A stretch of DNA of 64,000 nucleotides. Origin: Ignavibacteriales bacterium. Lineage in GTDB: Bacteria > Bacteroidota > Ignavibacteria > Ignavibacteriales > Melioribacteraceae. A model generated the notes under the pieces. That model was not told the origin of the DNA and did not search any database. It saw only the letters and a program-made list of their open reading frames with translations. The position numbers were made by a program, and so were the translations under genes. Below, piece after piece: positions 54,013-63,676 of this stretch. Each line of letters begins with the position of its first letter. Position 1 is the first letter of the stretch. Location of the stretch: assembly GCA_026390795.1 (NCBI GenBank), contig JAPLFG010000005.1:162200-226199 (forward strand), written 5' to 3'.

Positions 54013-55928
54013 CAGGCTACAATTCCCTCACCAATGTTTTTTCTTAAAAACAGTTTAATTTTTTCGGAAATTCCCGCCGGGTCAATTCCGATTATCCGGT
54101 GTAACTCTTCCTGTGTTCCGTGATCTACAAAATGATCCGGCAATCCAATTCTAAGAATTTCATTCTTATAATTTTTTTCCGCAAAATATTCCAATAAACC
54201 GGATCCAAAGCCGCCGATTAATGTACTTTCTTCGAGAGTAACAATTTTTGTGAATCGTTCTGCACATTCATCAAGAATTTCAGTATCAAGCGGTTTGACA
54301 AATCTCATGTTTATTATTTCGGCTTGAATTCCATCTGCGAATAATTTTTCCGCGGCTTTCTTTGCATACTCCACCATATTACCAACAGCAAGAAGAACGA
54401 CATTATCCCCTTTCGCAATTTTTTCAGCTTTACCGATAGGGATTTCAGTAAATCCGTTTTGAAGCGGAACACCAAGAGCTGAACCGCGTGGATACCTTAT
54501 TGCAACTGGACCGCCCTTATAATTTATTGCTGTGAAGAGCATGTTTCGTAATTCAGATTCATCCTTAGGCGCCATTATTACCATATTAGGAATTAAACGC
54601 AAATAAGTTAAATCGAATGATCCGTGATGCGTAGGACCATCCGCACCAACAAGTCCGGCACGATCTAAAACAAAAACAACATGTAATTTCTGAAGTGCTA
54701 CGTCATGAATTATCTGATCAAAAGCGCGCTGAAGGAATGTAGAATAAATTGCAACAACCGGAATTATTCCTTGAGTGGCTAACCCTGCAGCAAATGTAAC
54801 CGCGTGTTCTTCTGCAATACCAACATCAAAATATCTTTCCGGCAATTCTTTCTGCAAAATATCCAAACCGGTTCCATCCGGCATTGCGGCAGTTATCGCA
54901 ACTACTTGAGAATTTTGCCTAGCGATTTCGACAAGAGCGTTACCAAATATTGTTGTATATGCCGGCGCTCCTCCGGATTTTTTAATTGCTTCGCCAGTAA
55001 CTTTGTCAAATGGTGTTGCGGCATGTAATCTTTGTACATGATTTTCTGCCGGTTTATACCCCTTCCCCTTTTCACTTGTAACATGGACAAGTATCGGTCC
55101 GTTATAATTTTTAACTTGTTCAAAAATCTTGATGAGTTGATCTAGACTATGACCATTTACAGGTCCAAAATATCTGAAACCGAGAGCTTCAAACAACATA
55201 CCGGGAGTTATCATTGATTTGATACCGGATCCGAGCCGTGCGGTAACTCTTCTTATTCCATCTCCAAAGTTGTCGAGCTTACCTGTTAAATCCCAGATTG
55301 CTCCTTTGAATTTATTATACTCGGGATGAGAAATCATTTCGCTAAAGTAATTTGATATTTGCCAAACGTTCGATGCAATTGACATGTTATTATCATTCAG
55401 AACAACAATCATATTACTTTTTATTAGACCGGAATTGTTCATCGCTTCGTATGCCATACCGCCGGTCATTGCGCCGTCACCAATCACAGCAATTACTTTT
55501 TTGTCGGTATTTTGTAAATCGCGTGCAACAGCCATTCCAAGTGCCGCCGAAATTGAGGTTGAAGCATGTCCGGCACCGAATGCGTCATACTCACTCTCAG
55601 TTCTTTTTAGAAAGCCGCTAATTCCGTTTAAACGCCTGATCGATTTTAATTGGTCTCTTCTACCGGTCAATATTTTGTGAGGATATGCTTGATGACCGGT
55701 ATCCCAAACAATCAAATCTTTTGGAGTATTAAAGACTTTATGAAGCGCTACGGTGAGTTCAACAGTTCCAAGACCACCGCCGAAGTGCCCGCCAATCTGC
55801 GAAATAACATCAACCATATATTCACGAATTTCTATACAGAGGGTTTTTAATTCGTCCATAGAGAAAGATCTAATATCTGCCGGTGAGTTTACTCTAAATA
55901 AAACTTTATATTTTGATTCATCAACCAT
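54012..55928 (-). CDS. dxs: 1-deoxy-D-xylulose-5-phosphate synthase
   Basis: A 638-residue thiamine diphosphate enzyme, first step of the MEP isoprenoid pathway (pyruvate plus glyceraldehyde 3-phosphate). GDGAMTGGMAYEAMNN binds ThDP and magnesium; ILVHVTSEKGKGYKPAE and the later DIGIAEEHAVTFAAGLA-like segment (FDVGIAEEHAVTFAAGLATQG) and DRAGLVGADGPTHHG are DXS signatures. Normal length. It lies 17 bases after xseB, and dxs next to xseA-xseB is a common bacterial arrangement. Confidence 0.96.
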   Translation of the reverse strand: MVDESKYKVLFRVNSPADIRSFSMDELKTLCIEIREYMVDVISQIGGHFGGGLGTVELTVALHKVFNTPKDLIVWDTGHQAYPHKILTGRRDQLKSIRRLNGISGFLKRTESEYDAFGAGHASTSISAALGMAVARDLQNTDKKVIAVIGDGAMTGGMAYEAMNNSGLIKSNMIVVLNDNNMSIASNVWQISNYFSEMISHPEYNKFKGAIWDLTGKLDNFGDGIRRVTARLGSGIKSMITPGMLFEALGFRYFGPVNGHSLDQLIKIFEQVKNYNGPILVHVTSEKGKGYKPAENHVQRLHAATPFDKVTGEAIKKSGGAPAYTTIFGNALVEIARQNSQVVAITAAMPDGTGLDILQKELPERYFDVGIAEEHAVTFAAGLATQGIIPVVAIYSTFLQRAFDQIIHDVALQKLHVVFVLDRAGLVGADGPTHHGSFDLTYLRLIPNMVIMAPKDESELRNMLFTAINYKGGPVAIRYPRGSALGVPLQNGFTEIPIGKAEKIAKGDNVVLLAVGNMVEYAKKAAEKLFADGIQAEIINMRFVKPLDTEILDECAERFTKIVTLEESTLIGGFGSGLLEYFAEKNYKNEILRIGLPDHFVDHGTQEELHRIIGIDPAGISEKIKLFLRKNIGEGIVA

Positions 55929-55945
55929 TCTAAGTTATTTCCTTG

Positions 55946-56164
55946 CTATGACTGTTTGATATTCTCTTCGAGTTGTTTTTTTAATTCGGTTACTTTTAGC
56001 TCTGCATCTTTTAAAGTCGAGTAACAGAGTTTAGCCAAACCGATTCCTTCTTCATATAATTTTATTGATTCTTCCAAACCGACTTCACCGCTCTCGAGAG
56101 CTTCCGATATTTCCTGAAGCCGGTTAAGTGATTCTTCAAAATTGTTCTCTTTTTTCTTGCTCAT
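55946..56164 (-). CDS. xseB: exodeoxyribonuclease VII small subunit
   Basis: A 72-residue, mostly helical protein. FEESLNRLQEISEALESGEVGLEESIKLYEEGIGLAKLCYSTLKDAELKV is the XseB family core. It joins XseA in exonuclease VII, which degrades single-stranded DNA to oligonucleotides. Its start overlaps the xseA end by 4 bases. Confidence 0.95.
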   Translation of the reverse strand: MSKKKENNFEESLNRLQEISEALESGEVGLEESIKLYEEGIGLAKLCYSTLKDAELKVTELKKQLEENIKQS

Positions 56165-57336
56165 TTTAAATTCACTTCTCCATCAAAGAATTTTATTTCG
56201 AAAGATTTTTCAAGTAGTAGATTTTTTTTACGCGTTACAAAATTTTTGTCCTGCTTTACAATCGCAAATCCTTTTTTTAGAATATTTTCAATGTTGTGGG
56301 ATTCAATTTTACTACCCAACAGTTGTAAACGATTTTTTACAACTGTGAGTTTACTTTCATAATTATTTTGGAATCTGTAAATAAGATTATCCAATTGCTG
56401 CCACTTATTGCTTATTAAATCTTGCGGAAGACGGAAACCATAAGAAGAAACTGATTGATTAATTTCTCCTCTGTAATTAGAAATTATTTCCAGCATTTTC
56501 TCCGGGAAATAATAGGAAAACTCGTTAATAAAGGCAAAAAGTTCGTCCTTGTCCGGCGTTGCAAGTTCCATTGCAGCAGACGGTGTGGCAGCCCGTAAAT
56601 CCGCAACAAAATCTGAAATAGTAAAATCAATTTCATGTCCCACCGCACTTATAACCGGAATCCGCGAATCAAAAATAGCACGGGCAACAATTTCTTCATT
56701 GAAAGCCCACAAATCTTCGAGCGATCCGCCACCGCGACCAACAATGATAAGATCAATATCTTTCTGCTGATTTAATAATTTTATATTCTTTGCAATATCA
56801 GCAGCAGCTCCATCACCTTGAACTTTGCTTGGTACAATAATTAATTCCACAAGCGGGTACCTGCGTGCCGCAATACTTTTCATATCTTGAAATGCCGCAC
56901 CATCAATAGCAGTTACAATCCCAATCTTCTTAGGAAACTTTGGAATCACTTTCTTGAACTGGGCATCGAACAATCCTTCCTCAGAGAGTTTCTGTTTTAA
57001 TTTTTCGAACGCTGCTTGGAGTTCACCGACTCCAGCCGGTTTCATGGAACGGACATCGATCTGATAATTCCCGCGCGGCGGATATACAGTAATCTTTCCG
57101 CCGAGAATAACTTTCATTCCATCTTGCGGCGTAAAAAAAACAGAATTGTTTACACCACGCCACATTGTACAGCTTATCTGCGCACTCGAGTCTTTGAGTG
57201 TGAAATACCAATGTCCGGAAACATGCGCTTTAAAGTTTGAAATTTCTCCAATTACACTTATGTCGGAAAAATTTTCTTCTAGCGTTTGTTTTATAAGTCC
57301 CGTTATTTCACTTACAGATAAAACAACTTCTTTCAT
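56161..57336 (-). CDS. xseA: exodeoxyribonuclease VII large subunit
   Basis: A 391-residue subunit with an N-terminal OB-fold (LSVSEITGLIKQTLEENFSDISVIGEISNFKAHVSGHWYFTLKD) and the catalytic Exo VII domain (IGIVTAIDGAAFQDMKSI, DLIIVGRGGGSLEDLWAFNEEIVARAIFDSRIPVISAVGHEIDFTISDFVADLRAATPSAAMEL). It is slightly shorter than the E. coli protein (456). It overlaps the methyltransferase gene by 4 bases at its start and xseB by 4 at its end. Confidence 0.95.
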   Translation of the reverse strand: MKEVVLSVSEITGLIKQTLEENFSDISVIGEISNFKAHVSGHWYFTLKDSSAQISCTMWRGVNNSVFFTPQDGMKVILGGKITVYPPRGNYQIDVRSMKPAGVGELQAAFEKLKQKLSEEGLFDAQFKKVIPKFPKKIGIVTAIDGAAFQDMKSIAARRYPLVELIIVPSKVQGDGAAADIAKNIKLLNQQKDIDLIIVGRGGGSLEDLWAFNEEIVARAIFDSRIPVISAVGHEIDFTISDFVADLRAATPSAAMELATPDKDELFAFINEFSYYFPEKMLEIISNYRGEINQSVSSYGFRLPQDLISNKWQQLDNLIYRFQNNYESKLTVVKNRLQLLGSKIESHNIENILKKGFAIVKQDKNFVTRKKNLLLEKSFEIKFFDGEVNLK

Positions 57337-58202
57337 TTCGGCTCTTTTCTAAAAATCAAACAATACTGATGATGTCTATTGCCAACCCAAGCGCTGTTAA
57401 CACCGAGTGCAATTAATTTTTTATCGTCTTGAAGCCAAACTTTTTCGTCTTTTAGTACCCAGCTTTTATCATTACGCTTAGTTAATGAAATTGCTGTATC
57501 ATATGCTAATGGGAATAATTTTCCATTGTAATATACATTGTTTGTAACAACAGTTAAGTATCCGCCCGGTTTTGTAACATCATACACCTGATCGAAGACT
57601 TGCGCCTGCAGTTCAAGAAATTCTTCATACGAATTAATATTACCGAGATCATTAACAGTATCTGAATACTTTGTATCAAATCCCTTCAGTTTTCTCTCTT
57701 TTTGTCGAATCGAATTCCGTTCTAACTGATTCCAATAAGGAGGAGACGTGAATGTGTAATCGAATTCTTTTCTTCCAAGATTATTTTTCTTCATCAAATT
57801 TATTAGATCAAGCGAACTGCCAAGAATAGGATGAGCTAGTTTCTCCAATTTTCTTTTTTTTATTCTCTTTACTGATGAAGCAAAATATTTCTTATTCAAT
57901 TCTATACCGACTGCATTTCTACCTATTTGTGCAGCAGCAATTAATGTGCTGCTTGTTCCGCTGAATGGATCGAGCACCCACCCATTTTTCTTTGTAAAGA
58001 AAAGAACAAACTCTTCAACTAGAGTTTCCGGAAACTTTGCCGGATGAAGTAATTCATCTTCTTTTCTTCTTGGAGGGCGTAATACAAACCAGCTCTTGGT
58101 AAACTTAAGCCATTCTTTTCCTGTGAGATCATTAATCTTATTGTTTTTATTAAGTCTACCCCGTTTACCGAGATCAATAAATTTTTCTTCTGATTTTTTC
58201 AA
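57333..58202 (-). CDS. N4/N6-type DNA methyltransferase (solitary)
   Basis: A 289-residue SAM-dependent methyltransferase. The SAM motif is DPFSGTSSTLIAA near residue 78, with GIELNKKYF after it, and TSPPYW near 145 is the catalytic motif of amino-methyltransferases (N4-cytosine or N6-adenine; SPPYW is more usual for the cytosine type). Motif order is SAM-binding first, then catalytic. No endonuclease, specificity subunit or Vsr gene lies nearby, so it looks solitary. It heads a seven-gene run with xseA-xseB-dxs, overlapping xseA by 4 bases. Confidence 0.8.
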   Translation of the reverse strand: MKKSEEKFIDLGKRGRLNKNNKINDLTGKEWLKFTKSWFVLRPPRRKEDELLHPAKFPETLVEEFVLFFTKKNGWVLDPFSGTSSTLIAAAQIGRNAVGIELNKKYFASSVKRIKKRKLEKLAHPILGSSLDLINLMKKNNLGRKEFDYTFTSPPYWNQLERNSIRQKERKLKGFDTKYSDTVNDLGNINSYEEFLELQAQVFDQVYDVTKPGGYLTVVTNNVYYNGKLFPLAYDTAISLTKRNDKSWVLKDEKVWLQDDKKLIALGVNSAWVGNRHHQYCLIFRKEPK

Positions 58203-58208
58203 AGTGAA

Positions 58209-59045
58209 TTATAAATTGAGTGTAAAGAAATTAGAATACAATCCAGCGGAAATTTCGTGGAAATCTCGGCCACCTTCTATTAACTGAAAATTGTATCTAT
58301 AACGAGTATAAAATGTGAACACATTTTGAATCTGAAAAAGTCCAAATGAAATTTCAGCACCCACTCCGCTATATCCTTTGAAATCCGTGAACGCACTAAG
58401 CCCGGGCGATACATACTTAATCAATGGTATTTGGATGATTTGTTTGTAGCCAAATCTAAGAAAATTCTTTCGCTCTGCTTTAGGTAAATGCGAGTATTCT
58501 AAACTGAGATAACCCGATGGATAATTATATCCTATTGAATAGAAATTTATTAATGGAATTTCTTTGCTCAATGACCAATAATTTCCATCCTTAGCATTAA
58601 CATAAGTAGGCGAAGGAATTGCAAAGACAATTCCACCTAGACAAATACTAAAAAGTCCAGGGTTTTGCTCTCTTGTGATTACTAATCCTTCTGGTAATCT
58701 TACAATTAACTGATCCGAACTTGTTTCTTTCCCGTTCCGGTCAAAGACATTTATTTGATAATTAATTTCTCTTGAACCAATTTTCAGTTTGCCGAGTTCC
58801 AGTTCTATTTTATGATTTTCGGATAAGGTCTTAGAAACATCCATTGTATTTGTATGATTTATTGTCAGCTTGGATGTACAACTATCACTCGTAAAGAAAG
58901 ACAACACAAATTTGTTAGGAGTCTCCGGAGTTATGTACGAATCAATCACAATTATTTCGATTGAATTGGATGCAGTCGAATCAGTCTGGGAAAATATTCT
59001 GACCGTGCAAATGAGAAAAATGAAAATAGTTTTTATGAATCGCAT
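58209..59045 (-). CDS. exported protein, probable outer-membrane barrel
   Basis: A 278-residue protein with a signal peptide (ending in V-R-I-F-S-Q) and a beta-rich body; the last part (FGYKQIIQIPLIKY... to FTLNL) reads as alternating strands. The middle holds DRNGKETSSDQLIVRLPEG, perhaps an Ig-like part. I recognise no family. The gene ends 6 bases before the methyltransferase start, so it may lead the operon that follows, or be separate. Confidence 0.55.
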   Translation of the reverse strand: MRFIKTIFIFLICTVRIFSQTDSTASNSIEIIVIDSYITPETPNKFVLSFFTSDSCTSKLTINHTNTMDVSKTLSENHKIELELGKLKIGSREINYQINVFDRNGKETSSDQLIVRLPEGLVITREQNPGLFSICLGGIVFAIPSPTYVNAKDGNYWSLSKEIPLINFYSIGYNYPSGYLSLEYSHLPKAERKNFLRFGYKQIIQIPLIKYVSPGLSAFTDFKGYSGVGAEISFGLFQIQNVFTFYTRYRYNFQLIEGGRDFHEISAGLYSNFFTLNL

Positions 59046-59209
59046 TGTGATATATATTTTTTTAGGCGGATAAAATTAAACTTTTTTGTTAAAAGATTTC
59101 TGTTTTTCTTTACCAACCAAATAACAAAAATGATTTCAATGCTTCTCCCCATTTAAGTATATTTGCAATTAAATGATCACATAATATTAATTCAATCAAT
59201 AGGACTATA

Positions 59210-59986
59210 TTGAAAATACTTATCTCAAATGACGACGGAATTGATTCACACGGTATAGCAGCCCTTGCAAAAGAACTTAAAAAAATTGGTGATGTAATTG
59301 TAATTGCACCACGAACCGAGCAAAGCGCAGTTGGTCACGCAATAACTATGAAATTCCCACTTAGAATTACAGAGTATTCCAAAAACGGCGACTTCTTTGG
59401 TTATGCTATTGACGGCACACCTGCTGATTGCATTAAGATTGGCATCAGAAATATTATGAAGACGCCGCCGGACATTGTTATTTCTGGAATCAATTGCGGT
59501 TCAAACACTGCAATCAATATAATTTATTCCGGTACGGTCTCCGCAGCTCGTGAAGCAGCGATCATGGATATTCCTGCCATTGCCGTTTCGGTTACAAGTC
59601 ATGATCCCCAACATTATGAATATGCTGCCAAGTTTACCGCAGATCTAACAAATCTTGTTGTTAAACATAAATTAAAAACCGGTACACTATTAAATGTGAA
59701 CGTTCCGGATTTGCCCGAAGAAGAGATTGCGGGAGTCCTTCTAACAAAGCAGGGTAAATCGAAATGGGACGATATCTACGAAGAAAGAAAGGACCCTTAC
59801 GGAAAAGGATATTACTGGCTTACCGGAAATTTGATTCAAGCCGATAGTTCATTGGAGACCGATCAATTTGCCGTGAAACAAAATTATGTTTCCGTTACTC
59901 CGATCCATTTCGATTTAACCGATTACGAAACTTACGATACAATGAAAGAATGGCACCTTGAGAAAATGTCCAAACATAAATTTTGA
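59210..59986 (+). CDS. surE: 5'/3'-nucleotidase SurE
   Basis: A 258-residue metal-dependent phosphatase. ILISNDDGIDSHGI holds the metal aspartates (D7, D8), APRTEQSAVGHAIT, GTPADCIKIG and SGINCGSNTAINIIYSGTVSAAREA are SurE signatures with the active-site Ser/Asn. It cleaves nucleoside monophosphates and possibly polyphosphate. The start is TTG with AGGA 5 bases ahead. It precedes the von Willebrand-type gene by 7 bases and is likely cotranscribed with it. Confidence 0.95.
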   Translation: MKILISNDDGIDSHGIAALAKELKKIGDVIVIAPRTEQSAVGHAITMKFPLRITEYSKNGDFFGYAIDGTPADCIKIGIRNIMKTPPDIVISGINCGSNTAINIIYSGTVSAAREAAIMDIPAIAVSVTSHDPQHYEYAAKFTADLTNLVVKHKLKTGTLLNVNVPDLPEEEIAGVLLTKQGKSKWDDIYEERKDPYGKGYYWLTGNLIQADSSLETDQFAVKQNYVSVTPIHFDLTDYETYDTMKEWHLEKMSKHKF

Positions 59987-59993
59987 ACTGTAA

Positions 59994-62129
59994 ATGAATT
60001 GGTTCAATAGTTTCAGCATTCTAACCTCCGGCAGCATATTGTGGATTTTACTTTTCTTCATTCTGCTTGCCGCTTTTTCGCTTTTTATTTACAAGTATAC
60101 AATTCCAAAAGTTACATTTCGTCTAAGAACATTTCTGATCATTCTTCGCTCTTTAATTTTTGGTTTGATTCTGTTTCTAATCTTCGAACCTGCTCTCTCA
60201 TTTATTCAGAGAGAAAGGATTGAATCAATGACTTACGTTTATATCGATAACTCAAATTCTATTGCGGCAAAAGACAGTTTGAATAAGTTAAACCAGACAG
60301 TTTCCTTTATAGATGAATTGAAAGTTTCCGGTGAAATAAATGCAAGGTTTTTTACTTTTGGTAAAAAGATTGATTCCATCGATGCCGGTCAACTAAAGAA
60401 AATAAAATTCGGTGAGCCGCTCACAAATTTTTCAAATGTTATTGATCATATAAAAAAAAATAATGCTCAAATAAATTCAGTTGTCATCTTAAGCGACGGT
60501 ATTATTACAGACGGAATTGACCCCACATATCAGGCTGAAAAATTACAGATACCGATATTCACAATCGGCGTTGGTGATTCCGCGCAAAAAAAGGATGTGG
60601 AGATTTACAATGTTCTTCACAACCAATTTATTTATGCGGGAAAGATAACGCAGATAGATATCGCTATTAAAAATAATGGGTACGAAAATAAACAAACACA
60701 AATTTCTTTATTTGAAGAGAAGACCTTTATTGAATCAAAAAATATTACACTGAGCGAAACCGGAATAGATAAAATTTCCTTTAACTATAAACCGGCAAGC
60801 GGAGGTGAGAAGAAATTGCGTGTTGTAGTATCTCCATTGGAAGGAGAAGCTTCTGCCGCCAATAACAGCAGAACATTTTTCATTAATGTTCTGGATACAA
60901 AATTAAAGATTTGTCTGATCGCGGGCGCTCCTTCTACCGATGTTTCCGCTATTGCTAAATCAATTTCTGTTGATAAGAACATTCAGCTGAAAAAACTAAT
61001 ACAGATCTCACAGAATAAATTCTGGAATGATGTTAAACCGGCAGTCATCGATAGCGCCGATCTTCTCTTCATAGTTGATTTTCCAACCTCTAATTCATCA
61101 CAAGCATTGATCGATAAAATTGCATCAGTGATGACTCAGAACAAACCCTTTTTCTTTCTGCTCTCCGGTAATGTGGTTCTTTCGAAGTTGGGAGAATTTG
61201 AGAATGCTCTCCCCTTTTCATTTTCCAAACCGGTAAGTGAGTTTTTACAAGTGCAGCCTGATTTGAACACGGAATCTTTTTCTTCCTATTTCTCAACTGG
61301 TAATAATCAAAGAAATATTTGGGACAACCTGCCACCGGTTTCACAATTTGCGACTGAGCTTACAAGTAAACCCGGAAGCAAGGTACTGGTGAAATCCCAA
61401 GTGAAAAATATTCCAATTGGTAATCCGTTAATTATTTCGAGAAGCTTAGGAAAGCAAAGAGCGTTTTCAATTTTGGCTGGAGATATTTGGAAGTGGCAGC
61501 TCCAGACAGCCGAAAAGAATCCTGAATTCTTCGATAATTTTATAAATGACATTGTGAAATGGCTAAGTGCTTCATCTTTACAAAAACAATTTAACATTAC
61601 CACTGATAAAAAATTTTATGCAACATCAGAAGAAGTTACTTTTACTGCCGAGATGTACGATCAAACTTTTACTCCAATAGATACAGCAAATATCACTTTG
61701 AAAGTCTCCTCAAGTTCCGGGACACGTGATTTAACTTTTTCGCCGAACGGAAACGGTCTTTACTCCTCCGGTTTCTTGCCTGTTGAGTCGGGGGATTATA
61801 GCTTTGAAGGAACTGGGGAATTTAACGGAATGAAATTGAAGAGTGCGGCCGGGAGATTCAGTGTAGGGGAAGTGCAAATTGAAAAATTAGATACACGCAT
61901 GAGGACTGATTTTTTAAAATCACTTGCAAATTTAAGCGGGGGTAATTATTATTCTTTGGATAATCATTCAGGGTTGATGAAGCTGCTGGCGAGATTGAAT
62001 CAGAATTCTTCAAAAGAAAAAATAAGCAAGGATGAGTATCAGCTTTGGTCAAACAAATGGGTTTTATTTTTCATTATTTTATTATTTGCGACCGAGTGGT
62101 TTACCAGAAAGAGAGCTGGAATGATTTGA
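59994..62129 (+). CDS. von Willebrand factor A-like membrane protein
   Basis: A 711-residue protein with two N-terminal helices (about 14-36 and 45-68) and one near the C-terminus (about 683-704). A vWA-like domain starts near 78: YVYIDNSNSIAAKDSL gives a DxSxS metal motif, and VVILSDGIITDGID follows. The remaining middle carries beta-sandwich segments. It resembles the periplasmic/cytoplasmic BatA-like or glutamine-amidotransferase-related proteins of Bacteroidota. The function is unknown; vWA domains bind partners through metal. It is cotranscribed with surE and the downstream hemerythrin. Confidence 0.72.
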   Translation: MNWFNSFSILTSGSILWILLFFILLAAFSLFIYKYTIPKVTFRLRTFLIILRSLIFGLILFLIFEPALSFIQRERIESMTYVYIDNSNSIAAKDSLNKLNQTVSFIDELKVSGEINARFFTFGKKIDSIDAGQLKKIKFGEPLTNFSNVIDHIKKNNAQINSVVILSDGIITDGIDPTYQAEKLQIPIFTIGVGDSAQKKDVEIYNVLHNQFIYAGKITQIDIAIKNNGYENKQTQISLFEEKTFIESKNITLSETGIDKISFNYKPASGGEKKLRVVVSPLEGEASAANNSRTFFINVLDTKLKICLIAGAPSTDVSAIAKSISVDKNIQLKKLIQISQNKFWNDVKPAVIDSADLLFIVDFPTSNSSQALIDKIASVMTQNKPFFFLLSGNVVLSKLGEFENALPFSFSKPVSEFLQVQPDLNTESFSSYFSTGNNQRNIWDNLPPVSQFATELTSKPGSKVLVKSQVKNIPIGNPLIISRSLGKQRAFSILAGDIWKWQLQTAEKNPEFFDNFINDIVKWLSASSLQKQFNITTDKKFYATSEEVTFTAEMYDQTFTPIDTANITLKVSSSSGTRDLTFSPNGNGLYSSGFLPVESGDYSFEGTGEFNGMKLKSAAGRFSVGEVQIEKLDTRMRTDFLKSLANLSGGNYYSLDNHSGLMKLLARLNQNSSKEKISKDEYQLWSNKWVLFFIILLFATEWFTRKRAGMI

Positions 62130-62158
62130 TATAGAATTTTCAATTTCAGGAAAATAAA

Positions 62159-62563
62159 ATGAGCTTTATTGATTTCAGGGCAGAGTATAAAGTTTACATC
62201 CGTTCGATTGACTGCGAACACGAAATTATCGCGGGGATTGTAAATTCAATTCACGAATCAATTTTAAAAACCGATAAAAAAATAACACTTGCTGAATTAA
62301 ACAGACTTCTTGAAGTTCTTGAAAGTCATTTTGAAAATGAAGAAAGACTGATGAAGGAAAATCAATTCCCCGGTTACTTTTCCCACAAACTCGAGCACGA
62401 CCGTTTTTATAATCAAATGCTTGAGACAATAGAAAAATTTGGCAAAGAACAAACGGCACTTGATTCGAATAGTCTTCTGGGAATAAGGCGCTGGTTCTTC
62501 AATCACATTGATATTAACGATCGTAAATGCGGACAGTTCTTATCGGATAAAGGAATTTCATAA
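62159..62563 (+). CDS. bacteriohemerythrin
   Basis: A 134-residue four-helix protein. The diiron ligands are all present: H21 in DCEHEII, H58 and E62 in SHFENEERLM, H77 and H81 (HKLEHDRF), and H119 and D124 in FNHIDINDRK. Single-domain hemerythrins bind oxygen and can carry it, sense it or protect cells from it. No histidine kinase or methyl-accepting domain is fused. It starts 29 bases after the vWA-like gene and is followed by comF. Confidence 0.88.
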   Translation: MSFIDFRAEYKVYIRSIDCEHEIIAGIVNSIHESILKTDKKITLAELNRLLEVLESHFENEERLMKENQFPGYFSHKLEHDRFYNQMLETIEKFGKEQTALDSNSLLGIRRWFFNHIDINDRKCGQFLSDKGIS

Positions 62564-62575
62564 TAGAGAAGTTAG

Positions 62576-63259
62576 ATGGATTTTCTAACTGAGGTTATTG
62601 ATTTTTTCCTTCCGCGGTTTTGTTCTTCTTGTAAAACAAAACTCTCTCTAAATGAAGAGATTGTTTGCGAGTCTTGTTTTTCCAAAATTAAACATGCGGA
62701 TCAGGAAAGACTGAATTGCGAATTTGAAAGAAAATTCAATTCGGCTAAAATTATCAGCGGATTCACTTCCCTTTTTATTTTTGAAAAAGATAAAGAACTT
62801 CAGCATATAATACACGGATTAAAATACGACGGCAAATTTAGAATTGGAATATTTTTAGGTAAACTTTTAGCTAACGAGTTGAAAAACAAATTTTCTGAAT
62901 GGAATATTGATTTTATTGTTCCGGTTCCTCTTCATCATTTGAAAAAGGCGGAACGCGGATACAATCAATCTGAGTTCCTAGCGAAGGGAATGAGATCAGT
63001 CCTGAAGATATCGGTTGAGAATAAACTTATTAAACGAAACCGGTTTACTGAAACTCAGACCAATTTAACATTGCCAGAAAGAAAAGAGAATATTTATAAC
63101 GCGTTCACAATGAAAAATAGAAATATTGTGAAGCAAAAAAATATTTTGCTATTGGATGATGTTATCACCACAGGTGCCACAATTGCTGAATGTGGGAATA
63201 CCCTATTAGAGAGCGGTGCTGCTAATGTGTATGCAACCTCGGTTGCAATTGCAGATTAA
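62576..63259 (+). CDS. comF: ComF-family phosphoribosyltransferase-like protein
   Basis: A 227-residue protein with an N-terminal zinc ribbon (CSSCKTKLSL...CESCFSKI) and a phosphoribosyltransferase fold. The PRPP loop is LLLDDVITTGATI near 194, preceded by VPVPLHHLKKAERGYNQSEFLAK, a ComF signature. In competent bacteria ComF helps DNA uptake, but many ComF genes lie outside competence loci. It begins 12 bases after the hemerythrin stop codon, so it may share its transcript. Confidence 0.9.
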   Translation: MDFLTEVIDFFLPRFCSSCKTKLSLNEEIVCESCFSKIKHADQERLNCEFERKFNSAKIISGFTSLFIFEKDKELQHIIHGLKYDGKFRIGIFLGKLLANELKNKFSEWNIDFIVPVPLHHLKKAERGYNQSEFLAKGMRSVLKISVENKLIKRNRFTETQTNLTLPERKENIYNAFTMKNRNIVKQKNILLLDDVITTGATIAECGNTLLESGAANVYATSVAIAD

Positions 63260-63333
63260 TATTTCCAACAGATATGCTTAAACTTCAGAATCTCTATAGC
63301 TAGACTGCCAAGTTTTCCAACTGTTAAATACTT
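63260..63333. other. intergenic region after comF
   Basis: The 417 bases between comF and argS hold a small gene (63334-63432) and a weak hairpin (63642-63665). Other than these I see nothing: no tRNA, no repeated gene fragment and no further ribosome-site/start pair. Confidence 0.5.
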
Positions 63334-63432
63334 TTAGTTATTCGATTTGAATTCCTTAAATAACTCACCAACCTTGTAAGAGGTTAGTAAAATAAAAAGA
63401 AGTAGAATTCCTAAAATTAGCCAGCCGTTCAT
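63334..63432 (-). CDS. 32-residue single-pass membrane protein
   Basis: A short gene on the minus strand: ATG at 63432 with CGGAGA four to eight bases before it, then 32 codons and TAA. The product has a hydrophobic helix (about residues 4-19, WLILGILLLFILLTSY) and a charged tail (KVGELFKEFKSNN). A good ribosome site, a regular helix-plus-tail design and placement in otherwise empty DNA support it as real. It resembles no family I know. Confidence 0.6.
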   Translation of the reverse strand: MNGWLILGILLLFILLTSYKVGELFKEFKSNN

Positions 63433-63641
63433 ATTATCTCCGTTAATATCTACTCTATTATCGAAGAATATTTATCCAAATTAAGTGCCATCTTTTTTCT
63501 GTTCTTCTGATTTCAATTAGAAGGCTAATTATGATAATTGAGAAATTTTGAAATGTACTATTTACCGATATGCGAAAATATTTTTTTCTGCGTGCATATT
63601 ATTCGCAATTATCAAGTTAAAGGTGGGAAGCAAGAACCGTA

Positions 63642-63665
63642 AAAAGCTAATTGCTAATGGCTTTT
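63642..63665 (-). terminator. weak hairpin after argS
   Basis: On the minus strand AAAAGC...GCTTTTT, with a G.U pair extending the stem, lies 12 bases after the argS stop codon and ends in a short T run. A weak rho-independent terminator. Confidence 0.4.
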
Positions 63666-63676
63666 GACTCGTCTTA

